From Bacillus zhangzhouensis (GTDB taxonomy: Bacteria > Bacillota > Bacilli > Bacillales > Bacillaceae): a stretch of DNA of 64,000 bases. A model generated the notes under the pieces. That model was given only the letters and a program-made list of their open reading frames with translations. It made no database searches and was not told where the DNA came from. Location: positions 51,542-115,541 of the forward strand of contig NZ_JOTP01000012.1 of assembly GCF_000715205.1 (NCBI RefSeq). The letters are read 5' to 3'. How positions within the stretch are numbered: position 1 is the first letter of the stretch; the number at the start of each line of letters is the position of its first letter. A program made the position numbers and the translations under genes. Shown here one piece after another: positions 8,554 to 17,916 of the stretch.

Positions 8554-9491
8554 TTGATCGCCTCTTTTGCAGCGACACCCGGAGAAATGTGCAGTTTTTT
8601 TCCTGTCGCATCTAATACAGCCTGTGTGCCTATTGGGATGGCAAAGTTCGGAGATGAATGACCGATCCGAAAGCCGCCAAGTGCAGGTTTCTTTTGCGGC
8701 ACAATATAGGTCTCCCATAGCTCTTCCAGCGTTAAGGACTGCTCTTTCTTTTTTGGCTCACATAGATGAAAATCCCCAATGATGAATCCAGCCGCTTCCT
8801 CTAATTTTCCAGCAGATGTAAGGTGCTGCATCATTCGATCGATTTTATATGGTTCTTCGTCAATATCTTCAATGAACAAAAGCTTCCCCTTCGTATCGAT
8901 CTCAAATGGTGTACCAAGTGTTGTCACGATGAGGGCAAGGTTCCCTCCTGTGATTTCGCCTGAGGCAGTGCCGTGATAGAAGGTATGGAGAGGTGACAGG
9001 TGATGCGTATACGTAAAGGTCCTTGGAGTGAACAGCTGCAAAAAAGTATCCTTCGTATACGGATGGACCTCCTCACATCCCACATCAGAGGCAAGCATCG
9101 GGCCATGAAAGGTCACAAGACCTGTCTGCTGCTGGATCGCCGTATGTAAAAACGTAATATCGCTATAGCCCCAAAAGATTTTTGGGTTCCGGCGAATGAG
9201 GTCATAATCAATGGCTTCCGCGATTCTTCCAGTCCCGTATCCTCCGCAAGCACAAATCACAGCCTTCACTTCGGGATCTTGAAACATGCGATGAAGATCT
9301 TCTACTCGCTTATGATCATGACCTGCTAAATACCCATACCGGTCGTCGATATACTTCCCTTTTTTCACCTTCAGCCCAAGGCTTTCTAAAAAGGCAATCC
9401 CTTTTGCTAATTTCAGCTCATCAGGCGGGCTTGCTGGTGCAATAATCCCCACCGTATCCCCTGTTTGAAGTGCAGCTGGCAGCTGATTCAT
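8550..9491 (-). CDS. ykfA: LD-carboxypeptidase YkfA (S66 family)
   Basis: Serine peptidase of the MccF/LdcA class, expected to remove the terminal D-amino acid from murein tetrapeptides in the cytoplasm. In 313 residues one sees GIIAPASPPDE, the nucleophile region CACGGYGTGRI, FWGYSDITFLH, TFHGPMLASD, the catalytic Glu region FIEDIDEEPYKIDRM and the final His in RIGHSSPNFAIP. It is the first ykf gene. A 196-bp unit made of a repeat plus a duplicated hairpin separates it from dppE, which may weaken read-through from the dpp promoter. Confidence 0.9.
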   Translation of the reverse strand: MNQLPAALQTGDTVGIIAPASPPDELKLAKGIAFLESLGLKVKKGKYIDDRYGYLAGHDHKRVEDLHRMFQDPEVKAVICACGGYGTGRIAEAIDYDLIRRNPKIFWGYSDITFLHTAIQQQTGLVTFHGPMLASDVGCEEVHPYTKDTFLQLFTPRTFTYTHHLSPLHTFYHGTASGEITGGNLALIVTTLGTPFEIDTKGKLLFIEDIDEEPYKIDRMMQHLTSAGKLEEAAGFIIGDFHLCEPKKKEQSLTLEELWETYIVPQKKPALGGFRIGHSSPNFAIPIGTQAVLDATGKKLHISPGVAAKEAIK

Positions 9492-9563
9492 GCCATATCC
9501 CCTCTTTCTCTTTTTCTTTCAATCTATGGGCATCTTCTTCATAACATGAACGATTAAAGGAAC

Positions 9564-9782
9564 AGACGCTTTTTTCAAAGCGTCCCAGATTGTTGACAAA
9601 GTGCTAAAATGATCTTTATTTTAGCACTTTGTTTCTTTTCAGCGTGATAGAAAGCCCTTGAAGTCTAGGAAGGACGAGTACCGGGGCGGAGCGAATGAAA
9701 TATTCGTGAGCACCGGCACGCAGGACTGACAACGAATGCGAGGGTTTGTCTACACGCTGAGACGCTTTTTTCAAAGCGTCCC
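9564..9782. repeat. ~173-bp structured intergenic element, copy 1, between duplicated hairpins
   Basis: The core (9587-9759) starts AGATTGTTGACAAAG and ends CTACACGCTG. It holds a 15-bp stem-loop (9595-9632 region) and further short pairs (CAGCGTG with CACGCTG; GAAT with ATTC). On both sides lies the same 23-base hairpin, AGACGCTT...AAGCGTCCC, at 9564-9586 and 9760-9782. A second copy lies at 17692-17913 with a different flanking hairpin. It may belong to the class of the ~190-bp intergenic repeat reported from B. subtilis; that link is from memory and untested. It sits between dppE and ykfA. Confidence 0.85.
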
Positions 9783-9801
9783 TTTACCACATTTACTTCA
9801 T

Positions 9802-11424
9802 TTACTCTCCATCTACTTGTGCCCATTTCAAATCGATATAACCAACAGGGTGACGGACAATGCCCTTCACACCTTCTTTTTGTAGATGTACTTGGTTATA
9901 AAAATGGATTGGAATAATCGGTGCTTCTTCAATGAGAAGTGCCTCCGCATCATGAAGGGTGTCGTTTCTCGTTTGTTCATCTGCTTCTTGGCTCGCCTTC
10001 TTGATCAACTGATCATAGGTGTCGTTTGACCATCCTGTCCGGTTCATCGCATTTCCTGTTTGGAAGCTCTCTAGGAAATTGATCGGATCTGCATAGTCTG
10101 CTAAAAATGAACTTTGCGAGAATTGGAATTTCAGTGCCTTTTGATCTTCTGCAAACACATTCGCTTCCATGTTCGCAAGCTTCACGTCTACACCTAGCGC
10201 TTCTTTTAACTGTTGCTGGATCGCTTCAGCTTTTTTCTTGTTCTCAGGCTTTGTACTATATGTTAATGTGACGGGCGGCAGCTTTGAATAGTTCTCTTCT
10301 TTTAGCCCTTTTTCTAACAGCTTCGCGGCTTCACTCGTATCATTTTTCACAAGATCGCCGCCAGCTTCTCTGAAATCCTCACCCTTTGAATCTAGAATTC
10401 CCGGCGAAACGAAGGCGCGTGCTGGCTTCTCTTCATTTTTCGTTACATAATCCACAATATCTTGCGGGTTGATCGCCATTTGAAAGGCTTTGCGAATGTT
10501 CTTATTTTGAAAAGGTTCCATGTTCACATTCAGACGATAAAAGAACAGTCCGGCCTGATCTTCAATTTGGACATCTTTATTTTTCAGCAGATTTTCACTT
10601 TGCTCTGCTGGGACAAAGGCAGTATCTAAATCTCCTGATTGATACATTTGATAGTCTGTGTTTCGATCACTGATCATCAGCCATTTCACTTGATCCAGCT
10701 TAACCGTTTTTTTGTCCCAATACGTCTCACTTTTTTCCATTGTGAAGCTCTCGTCATGCTTCCACTCTGTGAGCTTAAACGGTCCATTCCCGACAAAGGT
10801 TTTGGCATCCTTCGCCCAGTTCGGATCTTTCTCTGCCACTTTCTCATTCACAGGAAAAAAGGCAGGATTTGCTGTCATATTTAAGAAAGATTTCTGCGGG
10901 TACGCAAGTTGGACTTCAAGCATTTTGTCATTTACAGCGGTGACTTTCACGTCTTCTTTCTTTCCTTTGCCGCTGTTAAATGCCTCGCCTCCTTCAATCA
11001 TGTATGCTAAGAACGATGCAGAAGATCCTGTTTTCGGATCTAACAGCCGCTTCCAAGCATATTCAAAGTCGCTCGCTTTGACTGGATCACCATTCGACCA
11101 CTTGATGCCATCTCGTAAATGAAACGTGTACGTTTTCCCATCCTCGGAAATTTCCCATTTTTCCGCCATGGCAGCAGATGGTTCGTGCTTTTCATTCAGT
11201 CTCGTTAGCCCCTCCATTAAGTTATTCAGCCCTTGCCAGGATACATTATTAAAGCCAATCGGCGGATCAAACGATGTTGGTTCGTTTTCGTTATTTATTG
11301 TTAACACTTTATTTTCAACCTTATTGCTTGACGATCCTTTGCCTGCTTGCTCATTGGCTGTACATCCAATGAGTAGCATCATAGATAACAAACATACACT
11401 GACGATCCAACCTTTTTTTCTCAT
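9802..11424 (-). CDS. dppE: Dipeptide-binding lipoprotein DppE
   Basis: Extracytoplasmic substrate-binding protein of the dipeptide ABC importer, about 540 residues. A lipoprotein signal peptide ends with the lipobox LLIGC, so Cys is lipidated and anchors the protein to the membrane. The SBP_bac_5 fold is clear: TINNENEPTSFDPP near the start, YTFHLRDGIKWSNGDPVKASDF around residue 105, and the C-terminal PIIPIHFYNQVHL. It overlaps dppD by 4 bases (ATGA) and has GGGGGAG before its ATG. In B. subtilis the system is a nutrient-stress importer that also takes up murein peptides. Confidence 0.93.
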   Translation of the reverse strand: MRKKGWIVSVCLLSMMLLIGCTANEQAGKGSSSNKVENKVLTINNENEPTSFDPPIGFNNVSWQGLNNLMEGLTRLNEKHEPSAAMAEKWEISEDGKTYTFHLRDGIKWSNGDPVKASDFEYAWKRLLDPKTGSSASFLAYMIEGGEAFNSGKGKKEDVKVTAVNDKMLEVQLAYPQKSFLNMTANPAFFPVNEKVAEKDPNWAKDAKTFVGNGPFKLTEWKHDESFTMEKSETYWDKKTVKLDQVKWLMISDRNTDYQMYQSGDLDTAFVPAEQSENLLKNKDVQIEDQAGLFFYRLNVNMEPFQNKNIRKAFQMAINPQDIVDYVTKNEEKPARAFVSPGILDSKGEDFREAGGDLVKNDTSEAAKLLEKGLKEENYSKLPPVTLTYSTKPENKKKAEAIQQQLKEALGVDVKLANMEANVFAEDQKALKFQFSQSSFLADYADPINFLESFQTGNAMNRTGWSNDTYDQLIKKASQEADEQTRNDTLHDAEALLIEEAPIIPIHFYNQVHLQKEGVKGIVRHPVGYIDLKWAQVDGE

Positions 11425-12434
11425 GAGATACTCCCCCTTTGTGTTACAGATAAAATCGTTTGTTTTGCTCGCTCATCCTGGAGCCAGCAATGCACTGTAT
11501 GAGTAGGTGAACGCTGCGTTTCATGCGGCATGATATGATCACACACTTTCATGGCTGCCGGGCAGCGCTCTGTATACGGACAGCCTTTCGGTGGAGCAAA
11601 TAAATCCGGCGGGCTTCCTTCAATTGGAATGAGTTCATCTTTCATATCAAGTCTTGGAACGGATTGCAGCAGTCCTTTTGTGTACGGGTGCTGCGGACTG
11701 TAAAAGATATCCTGTCTTGTGCCGACCTCAACCATTTTCCCTCCGTACATCACAGCCACTCGATCTGCGACTTGAGCTACAACCCCTAAATCGTGCGTGA
11801 TTAAGATAATGGTGACACCTGTTTTCTTCTGAATCTCTTTAAATAGCTCTAAAATTTGCGCCTGTATGGTGACATCTAGGGCGGTTGTCGGTTCATCTGC
11901 TATCAGCACCTTAGGCTCGCAAATCAGTGCCATTGCAATCATGAGCCGTTGTCTCATTCCGCCGCTGAACTGATGTGGATATTGCTTTAGTCTCTCCTTC
12001 GGCTGCGGAATGCCAACCAAATCAAGCATCCGAATGGCGGCTTCTTTCACTTCTTTTTTTGTCAGCTTCTGATGCTCCTTCGCTGCTTCCATCAGCTGAT
12101 CCCCTATTGTCAAAGTCGGGTTCAATGCGGTCATCGGATCTTGGAAGATCATAGAGATATCGACACCACGGATGGCACGCATTTCTTTTTCAGATAAAGA
12201 AAGCAAGTTACGGTCACGAAACCAAATTTCCCCCTGATCTACATGAGCGCTGTATGCCGGAAGAAGCCGCATGATGCTTTGTGACGTCACACTTTTTCCG
12301 CAGCCTGATTCTCCAACAATGGCAAGGGTTTCTTTTTCATACACATCCACATTCACCCCGCGTACCGCTTGAACCGATCCGCCATATGTCCGAAAGCTGA
12401 CATGCAGATCGATAATTTGAAGAACTTTTTTCAA
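11421..12434 (-). CDS. dppD: Dipeptide ABC transporter ATPase DppD
   Basis: OppD/DppD-type ATPase of 337 residues. Walker A reads [11 protein letters not shown], the signature [15 protein letters not shown], Walker [13 protein letters not shown] and the H-loop [11 protein letters not shown]. The C-terminus carries the peptide-family Cys cluster ([15 protein letters not shown]). It provides energy for the DppBC channel; YkfD, at the cluster end, is the probable second ATPase, since peptide importers normally use a D/F pair and no dppF is present here. It starts 7 bases after dppC. Confidence 0.93.
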   Translation of the reverse strand: MKKVLQIIDLHVSFRTYGGSVQAVRGVNVDVYEKETLAIVGESGCGKSVTSQSIMRLLPAYSAHVDQGEIWFRDRNLLSLSEKEMRAIRGVDISMIFQDPMTALNPTLTIGDQLMEAAKEHQKLTKKEVKEAAIRMLDLVGIPQPKERLKQYPHQFSGGMRQRLMIAMALICEPKVLIADEPTTALDVTIQAQILELFKEIQKKTGVTIILITHDLGVVAQVADRVAVMYGGKMVEVGTRQDIFYSPQHPYTKGLLQSVPRLDMKDELIPIEGSPPDLFAPPKGCPYTERCPAAMKVCDHIMPHETQRSPTHTVHCWLQDERAKQTILSVTQRGSIS

Positions 12435-12441
12435 AGCGCCA

Positions 12442-13404
12442 TCACCTCTTCATCTTTGGATCAAGCGCATCTTGCAAGCCATCACCTAAATTGTTAAAAC
12501 AAAACATCGTAAGTGAAATAAAAAATGCAGGGAAGAACAAACGCCACCAGTGACCATTGTCTGACAGCACAGTTGGCAAAGCATCATTGGCCATCACGCC
12601 CCAGCTTGCAAACGGTGCCTGGATTCCTAAACCGAGAAAGCTTAGGAACGCTTCGGCAAATATCGCTGTCGGCACAGTCAAAGTCATCTGGACGATAATC
12701 GGCCCCATCGTATTCGGCAGTAAGTTCCGGCGGATGATTCGCAGGCTTTTTGCACCAAAGGTTTTCGAGGCAAGGACATATTCCTGGCTTTTCAGCTGAA
12801 GAACCTGACCTCTCACGATTCTCGCCATTCCAATCCAACCTGTGACAGTGAGTGCTACAATAATGGTGACAAGCCCGGGCCCCATGAGCACCATCAATAA
12901 AATGACGACGAGTAGATAAGGAAGACCGTAGAGTACCTCGACGATTCGCATCATGACATGGTCATATCTCCCGCCCTTATAGCCAGCAATACCGCCATAA
13001 ATCACGCCGATGGCAAAATCAATGAGGGCTGCCATCACACCTACAAATAACGAAATGCGTGCTCCGTACCATGTACGCGTGAACACATCTCGTCCAAGCT
13101 CATCCGTTCCAAACCAGTGAGCAGCAGAGGGCGGTAGATTTTGCATCGAAAGACGCTGCTCTGTCACACTATTTGGGGCAAGCAGCGGACCTAAGACCGC
13201 CATCATAAAAAGAAAGATCAGCACTGATAGACTAAACATCGCGAGCTTATTTTGCTTTAGCCGTCTCCATGTATCTGCCCAGTACGAAAGAGAGGGTCTT
13301 TTAATGGCATGGGCTTCAGTCTTCTTTTGCTCCCTAGGAGAAAACCATTCATCCGGCACTTCATGGTTTCGATTCGGTTGATCGTGCTGAAGGTGTACAC
13401 TCAT
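12442..13404 (-). CDS. dppC: Dipeptide ABC transporter permease DppC
   Basis: Inner-membrane permease of 320 residues with an N-terminal cytoplasmic tail, the family segment HWFGTDELGRDVFTRTWYGAR around residue 95, about six membrane helices and the coupling-helix motif FAEAFLSFLGLGIQAPFASWG near 250. It pairs with DppB to form the channel for dipeptides. Overlap of 4 bases with dppB (ATGA) shows translational coupling. Confidence 0.93.
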   Translation of the reverse strand: MSVHLQHDQPNRNHEVPDEWFSPREQKKTEAHAIKRPSLSYWADTWRRLKQNKLAMFSLSVLIFLFMMAVLGPLLAPNSVTEQRLSMQNLPPSAAHWFGTDELGRDVFTRTWYGARISLFVGVMAALIDFAIGVIYGGIAGYKGGRYDHVMMRIVEVLYGLPYLLVVILLMVLMGPGLVTIIVALTVTGWIGMARIVRGQVLQLKSQEYVLASKTFGAKSLRIIRRNLLPNTMGPIIVQMTLTVPTAIFAEAFLSFLGLGIQAPFASWGVMANDALPTVLSDNGHWWRLFFPAFFISLTMFCFNNLGDGLQDALDPKMKR

Positions 13405-14336
13405 GCCTTTCCTCCTTTCTGATGCAGCTGAATCCTTGGATCAAGCAGACGATACGCCACATCTACAATGTAAAGAAGTGTGATTAAAATAATGCTGTAA
13501 AAAACAGTGGTACCCATGATCACAGGGTAATCACGGTTGTTAATACTCTCGACAAAGTATTTTCCCATTCCAGGAATGGCAAATATTTTTTCAATAACAA
13601 AACTTCCTGTTAAAATACTTGCGACAAGTGTTCCAAGAATGGTCACAACGGGTAAAAGCGCATTCCGAAGCGCATGTTTAAACACAATTTTAAAAGAAGA
13701 AAGTCCTTTCGCTTTGGCAGTGCGAATATAGTCCTGCGACAGCACTTCAATCATGCTCGATCTCGTTAACCGGGCAATAATAGCCATTGGACCGACAGCC
13801 AGTGCGATTGTAGGTAGCACCATATGCATCGGACTTGTCCACATCGCTGTAGGGAAAAGCTTCAAATTCACAGCAAGCTGCTGAATTAATAAGGTAGCAA
13901 AGATAAAGTTTGGAATGGATATACCGAAAACAGCAATGGTCATGGCGATATAATCAATCAAACCATTATGCCGGAGGGCAGCCATAACCCCTAGCAGGAT
14001 GCCGGAGATGACAGCAATCAATATTGAGATAAGACCAAGTTCTAATGAGACTGGGAAGCCTCTCGCCAATAGATCATTGACACTTTCAGAAGGCTTTTTA
14101 ATGGAAGGACCAAAATCAAAGGTAACGATGGATTTTAAATAGATGACATATTGAACATAAAGTGGTTCGTCTAAGTGATAGTAGCTTTCGAGGTTTCGTT
14201 GGACGGTTTCATTTGTATTTCGTTCTTCATTGAAGGGCGATCCTGGAATGACCTTCATCAAAATAAATGTTAAAGTCGTAATGGTTAAGATCGTGGCAAT
14301 CATTGCAATGAAACGCCTGAGCAAAAAGCTGGCCAT
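13401..14336 (-). CDS. dppB: Dipeptide ABC transporter permease DppB
   Basis: The second permease, 311 residues and about six helices. It has the usual DppB features: an N-terminal helix (MASFLLRRFIAMIATILTI), the PGSPFNEERN periplasmic loop, and the EAA coupling loop RTAKAKGLSSFKIVFKHALRN. DppB and DppC form the heterodimeric pore. It starts 18 bases after the dppA stop. Confidence 0.93.
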   Translation of the reverse strand: MASFLLRRFIAMIATILTITTLTFILMKVIPGSPFNEERNTNETVQRNLESYYHLDEPLYVQYVIYLKSIVTFDFGPSIKKPSESVNDLLARGFPVSLELGLISILIAVISGILLGVMAALRHNGLIDYIAMTIAVFGISIPNFIFATLLIQQLAVNLKLFPTAMWTSPMHMVLPTIALAVGPMAIIARLTRSSMIEVLSQDYIRTAKAKGLSSFKIVFKHALRNALLPVVTILGTLVASILTGSFVIEKIFAIPGMGKYFVESINNRDYPVIMGTTVFYSIILITLLYIVDVAYRLLDPRIQLHQKGGKA

Positions 14337-14354
14337 CTGCTGTCTCCCCCTCGC

Positions 14355-15179
14355 TTAACAAAATGTTGTACGTGCGGCAAGCTCTGTCATGACAAGCATC
14401 GCTTGGTAGGCTTCTAAAATATTTTTTGCTTGATACGTCACCGTCGTCGTTCCTTCTACGATGGCAGTACCCGGCATTAAATTCGCCCATTCAGCTTGTC
14501 CATAATTGGCAAACTCGATCTTAAGCATTGGCTGATCAGGAGGCGTCAGCGGCTTGATTTGATGAATTTGTTTCATTGCAGCTTCCACTTGCTGCGAGAT
14601 TTGTTTATTTACCTTGGCTGGGGATAAGCATTTTACAGCAGATCTTGAAATGGTTTCTTTCACTGCAACAGTTTTCACGCCAGGCATCAGCTTTTCTGCT
14701 TCAAATGCCGCTTGATCGTCTCCGCATACAAGGATCACCGGAACACCATAATAGCCTGCAACATACGCATTAAAGCCCATTTCACCAATTGGATGATCAT
14801 TTATGTAAAAATGTCTGACACCAAAAATCATACTGTGGGACATCACACCTTTCATTGACGCCCTCGCATGGTAGCCTAAAAAAACAGCTGCATCATACGT
14901 TTGATCTAATCCTTGCACCATTGAATAAGGTTTTACATCGCCTGATATGAGGGCTGCCTCTTCATGCAGTTCTTCGATCAAGAGATTATTCATTTTAGAA
15001 TGACTGTCATTGATTAAAATATCGGTTGCACCATGCCCAAGAAGAGCTTCTACACAGGCATTCACTTCACCTGTCATGATTTTTCTGCCCCGCTCATAAT
15101 TGTGCTGACGGGCATCGACAAATGTATGATCAGCTAGACCAGTAATACCCTCCATATCGACAGATACATAGAGCTTCAT
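14355..15179 (-). CDS. dppA: D-aminopeptidase DppA
   Basis: Zinc D-aminopeptidase that cleaves D-Ala-D-Ala and related D-peptides taken in by the Dpp system. 274 residues, the same length as I recall for B. subtilis. The N-terminal MKLYVSVDMEGITGL contains metal-binding Asp and Glu, and ILINDSHSKMNN and FLGYHARASMKGVMSH supply further ligands. The second in-frame ATG is chosen because GGGGG lies 6 bases before it. It is the first gene of the operon; a CodY-like palindrome is 47 bases upstream. Confidence 0.93.
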   Translation of the reverse strand: MKLYVSVDMEGITGLADHTFVDARQHNYERGRKIMTGEVNACVEALLGHGATDILINDSHSKMNNLLIEELHEEAALISGDVKPYSMVQGLDQTYDAAVFLGYHARASMKGVMSHSMIFGVRHFYINDHPIGEMGFNAYVAGYYGVPVILVCGDDQAAFEAEKLMPGVKTVAVKETISRSAVKCLSPAKVNKQISQQVEAAMKQIHQIKPLTPPDQPMLKIEFANYGQAEWANLMPGTAIVEGTTTVTYQAKNILEAYQAMLVMTELAARTTFC

Positions 15180-15225
15180 CCCCATCCCCCTTTAATTAAA
15201 CTTAAAATTTGTGTATATTTTTCTA

Positions 15226-15241
15226 AATTTTCTAAAAAATT
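15226..15241. promoter_or_regulatory. CodY-like box upstream of dppA
   Basis: AATTTTCTAAAAAATT resembles the CodY consensus AATTTTCWGAAAATT with two mismatches. CodY repression of dpp is established in B. subtilis, so the site makes sense here. A second partial match, ATTTTCTAAAAA, lies about 45 bases further upstream. Confidence 0.6.
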
Positions 15242-15348
15242 ATATGAGAACTTGATTGATTTTTCAATACATTTTCTAAAAATAAGGAGTTTAGACTCAG
15301 CTAATACAGGTCAAAAGAATAGCAAGTAAAGGGTTTTTTTAACAAATA

Positions 15349-15381
15349 AAACACCACTAACTATGTCTTTAGTGGTGTTTA
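15349..15381 (-). terminator. Terminator overlapping the end of proG
   Basis: ACACCACTAA pairs with TTAGTGGTGT; the proG stop codon lies in the stem. On the minus strand it is followed by TTTATTTGTT. Confidence 0.75.
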
Positions 15382-16193
15382 TCTGCTTCGTCGACCTGCA
15401 ATTTCAGCTGATCGTATTTCTTCATGGTTTGTGTAAATAAGTCATCAAACATCTGGGGTGCCTGCCTTTGAATGACCGAAGCGCCTTCTCCTGTAATCCC
15501 GCCTTTTGTCGCCACCCTATTGACCGTTTCAGCGAATGTGAGGCCGTGTTCTACAAGGACTTGTCCTGTGCCTAAAAGCGCATAAGTTAAAAATTCATAT
15601 GCTTCCTCTAAGGAAAGCTCACTATTTCTCACCGCGGCTTTCGCCATTTCTTCAAAAATAGCAGCGATAAAACCAGGAGATGAGCTTGTCAAATTACTCG
15701 CCGCATCAAACCGATCTTCCTCCACTTCCCGGACGATGCTAAATGCTGAAAGCAGACGGTTCAAGCGTTCTTTCTCTTCATCCCCTACGGTAACACCATG
15801 TGCAACAAGTGATACGCCCGTCCCAACGGCTGAAGTCAAAGTTGGGATGTATCTGGATACTGGTTGATTCGTATGCTGCGTTAATTTATCTAACGTTACA
15901 GCCGCTGCCACTGACACAACATGTATCGCTTTCTTTGCCGGGTGTAGCTGATCCAGAACATCAAGTACAGCAAGCGGCGGCACACAGACAAACAGAACAT
16001 CACATGACGCAGAAAGTTCATCTAATGAGCAGATGTTAACATCTTGGTGCTTCTCTTTGAGCTGATGAAGCCGCTCCGTTTCACTTCTTGTATGAATCAT
16101 AAACTGTCGGGCATCTAGCACCCCTTTTTCCAGCCATTTTTGTACCATCATATCAGCCATGCTTCCATATCCAATGATTCCTATTGTCTCCAC
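15369..16193 (-). CDS. proG: Pyrroline-5-carboxylate reductase ProG
   Basis: NAD(P)H-dependent reductase for the last step of proline synthesis, 274 residues. The Rossmann motif is IGIIGYGSMADMMV at the very N-terminus. CVPPLAVLDVL, a TLTSAVGTGVSLVAHG core segment and the C-terminal dimer domain (LTYALLGTGQVLVEHG, then TKGGITGEGASVI) follow the P5CR pattern. The start is GTG, with GGAG 8 bases upstream. B. subtilis has several P5CR paralogs, and the one beside dppA is ProG, hence the symbol. Confidence 0.88.
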   Translation of the reverse strand: METIGIIGYGSMADMMVQKWLEKGVLDARQFMIHTRSETERLHQLKEKHQDVNICSLDELSASCDVLFVCVPPLAVLDVLDQLHPAKKAIHVVSVAAAVTLDKLTQHTNQPVSRYIPTLTSAVGTGVSLVAHGVTVGDEEKERLNRLLSAFSIVREVEEDRFDAASNLTSSSPGFIAAIFEEMAKAAVRNSELSLEEAYEFLTYALLGTGQVLVEHGLTFAETVNRVATKGGITGEGASVIQRQAPQMFDDLFTQTMKKYDQLKLQVDEADKHH

Positions 16194-16362
16194 AGTTTAA
16201 TCTCCTCTATTTTGCTTAGATTCACTACTTATTTTAACAATTTCCCACAATGTTTTCATTTTTATCCCACATTTTTTTCTTACGATAAAGTCAGTATCCA
16301 CCACATACCGTAAAACACCTTGAACACATACATGTAAAAATTGATGAAAGAGAGTGATCCGA

Positions 16363-17685
16363 ATGACAAATCACAAAGATGAAAAACAACCTTCATATGA
16401 ATTACAAACAATCGAACAACCAAAAAAACAGAAGAAGAAGCCGAGTGGTTGGTTTAAACCGTTCATAAGCGGCATTGTAGGCGGTACGTTAGCATTAGGT
16501 GTCTACGTCCTCACGCCATATGCTCAGCACTCAGAAAGCAGTACAGCAAATGAATCGTCAACAAAAACCGAAGCTGTCTCCACTAATGATACAAGTACCA
16601 ATACGTCAAAATCCACTGCCGTACAAACATCGAATTCATCAAGCAGCATTTCCAATATGGTCGAAAATGTATCACCAGCCATTGTCGGCATTACAAACTA
16701 CCAAGCGCAAAGTCAAACAGATACGAGCTTTGGCGATGTCAATACGCCTTTTGATGAATCACAGCAAAACCAAAACAACAGCAGTCAAGAGGAAGAGACC
16801 GGTACAGGCTCAGGAGTGATTTTTAAAAAATCTGGCAGTAAAGCCTATGTATTAACAAACAACCATGTCATTGAAGGGGCAAACAAACTGACGGTCTCCT
16901 TGCATGATGGCAAAACCGTTGAAGGAAAACTGGTCGGTGCAGACCCGCTGACTGACCTAGCAGTTGTAGAAATTAGCAGCAGCAATGTCACGAAGGTTGC
17001 GACATTAGGCGATTCTTCTTCACTTCGAGCTGGAGAAACCGTCATCGCTATCGGAAACCCACTTGGTGAAGATTTATCAAGAACCGTGACGCAAGGAATT
17101 GTCAGCGGTGTCGATCGAACGGTCTCTATGAATACATCAGCTGGCGAGAGTAGCATCAATGTCATTCAAACAGATGCAGCCATTAACCCCGGCAACAGCG
17201 GCGGACCGCTTTTAACAACAGACGGAAAGGTTGTGGGAATTACGAGTATGAAAATCTCTGAAACAGGTGTTGAAGGAATTGGATTCGCGCTCCCAATGAA
17301 TGATGTCAAACCAATCGCCGAACAGCTTCTCGCAAAAGGAAAAATTGAGCGTCCATATATCGGCATTAGCATGCTGGATCTTGAACAAGTCCCGGATGTT
17401 TACCAGAAAGAAACACTAGGACTCAAAAGTAGTCAGCTGGATAAGGGCGTGTACGTCAAAGAAATCGCCGCCGGCTCACCTGCTGCAAAAGCTGGCTTAA
17501 AATCAGAGGATGTCATTACCGCCATCAATGGCAAAAAAGTAAAAACCGGCAGTGAATTACGACACGAACTTTACACGAATACAAAAGTAGGAGATGCAGT
17601 GAAGATTACACTCATTCGAAACGGAAAAGAAGAAACAAAACAAGTCACATTAACGCAATCGGAGTCAAAGGAAGTAAGTTCCTAA
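16363..17685 (+). CDS. htrA: Membrane-anchored serine protease HtrA
   Basis: Quality-control protease/chaperone outside the membrane. About 440 residues: a Lys-rich cytoplasmic start, one membrane segment (FISGIVGGTLALGVYVLTPY), a long Ser/Thr-rich linker, a trypsin-like domain with His in NNHVIEG, Asp in DLAVVEI and Ser in GNSGGPL, and a C-terminal PDZ domain (AGSPAAKAGLKSEDVITAI). ATG at 16363 is preferred over an upstream GTG because AAAGAGAG is better spaced. In B. subtilis it is induced by CssRS under secretion stress; I did not verify a CssR site here. Confidence 0.93.
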   Translation: MTNHKDEKQPSYELQTIEQPKKQKKKPSGWFKPFISGIVGGTLALGVYVLTPYAQHSESSTANESSTKTEAVSTNDTSTNTSKSTAVQTSNSSSSISNMVENVSPAIVGITNYQAQSQTDTSFGDVNTPFDESQQNQNNSSQEEETGTGSGVIFKKSGSKAYVLTNNHVIEGANKLTVSLHDGKTVEGKLVGADPLTDLAVVEISSSNVTKVATLGDSSSLRAGETVIAIGNPLGEDLSRTVTQGIVSGVDRTVSMNTSAGESSINVIQTDAAINPGNSGGPLLTTDGKVVGITSMKISETGVEGIGFALPMNDVKPIAEQLLAKGKIERPYIGISMLDLEQVPDVYQKETLGLKSSQLDKGVYVKEIAAGSPAAKAGLKSEDVITAINGKKVKTGSELRHELYTNTKVGDAVKITLIRNGKEETKQVTLTQSESKEVSS

Positions 17686-17691
17686 CAAAAA

Positions 17692-17913
17692 AGCAGCTCA
17701 TCAAATGAGCTGCTTAGATTATTGACAAAGGGCTAAAATGATCTTTATTTTAGCCCTTTGTCTTCTTTGCAGCGTGATAGAAAACCTTTGCAGTCTAGGA
17801 AGGACGAGTACCGGAGCGGAGCGAATTTGACATTCGTGAGCACCAGCACGCAGAACTGACACCGAATGCGAGGGTTTGTCTACACCCTGAGCAGCTCATT
17901 AAATGAGCTGCTT
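17692..17913. repeat. ~173-bp structured intergenic element, copy 2, between duplicated hairpins
   Basis: Core 17716-17889 is about 85-90% identical by eye to copy 1. The flanking repeat is a 24-base hairpin, AGCAGCTCAT[C/T]AAATGAGCTGCTT, at 17692-17715 and 17890-17913 with one loop mismatch. The left copy keeps the A-run and the right copy keeps the T-run of what looks like a single original htrA/mhqA bidirectional terminator. The internal stem has changed on both strands relative to copy 1 (GTG/CAC to GGG/CCC), so pairing is preserved. Confidence 0.88.
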
Positions 17914-17916
17914 TTG

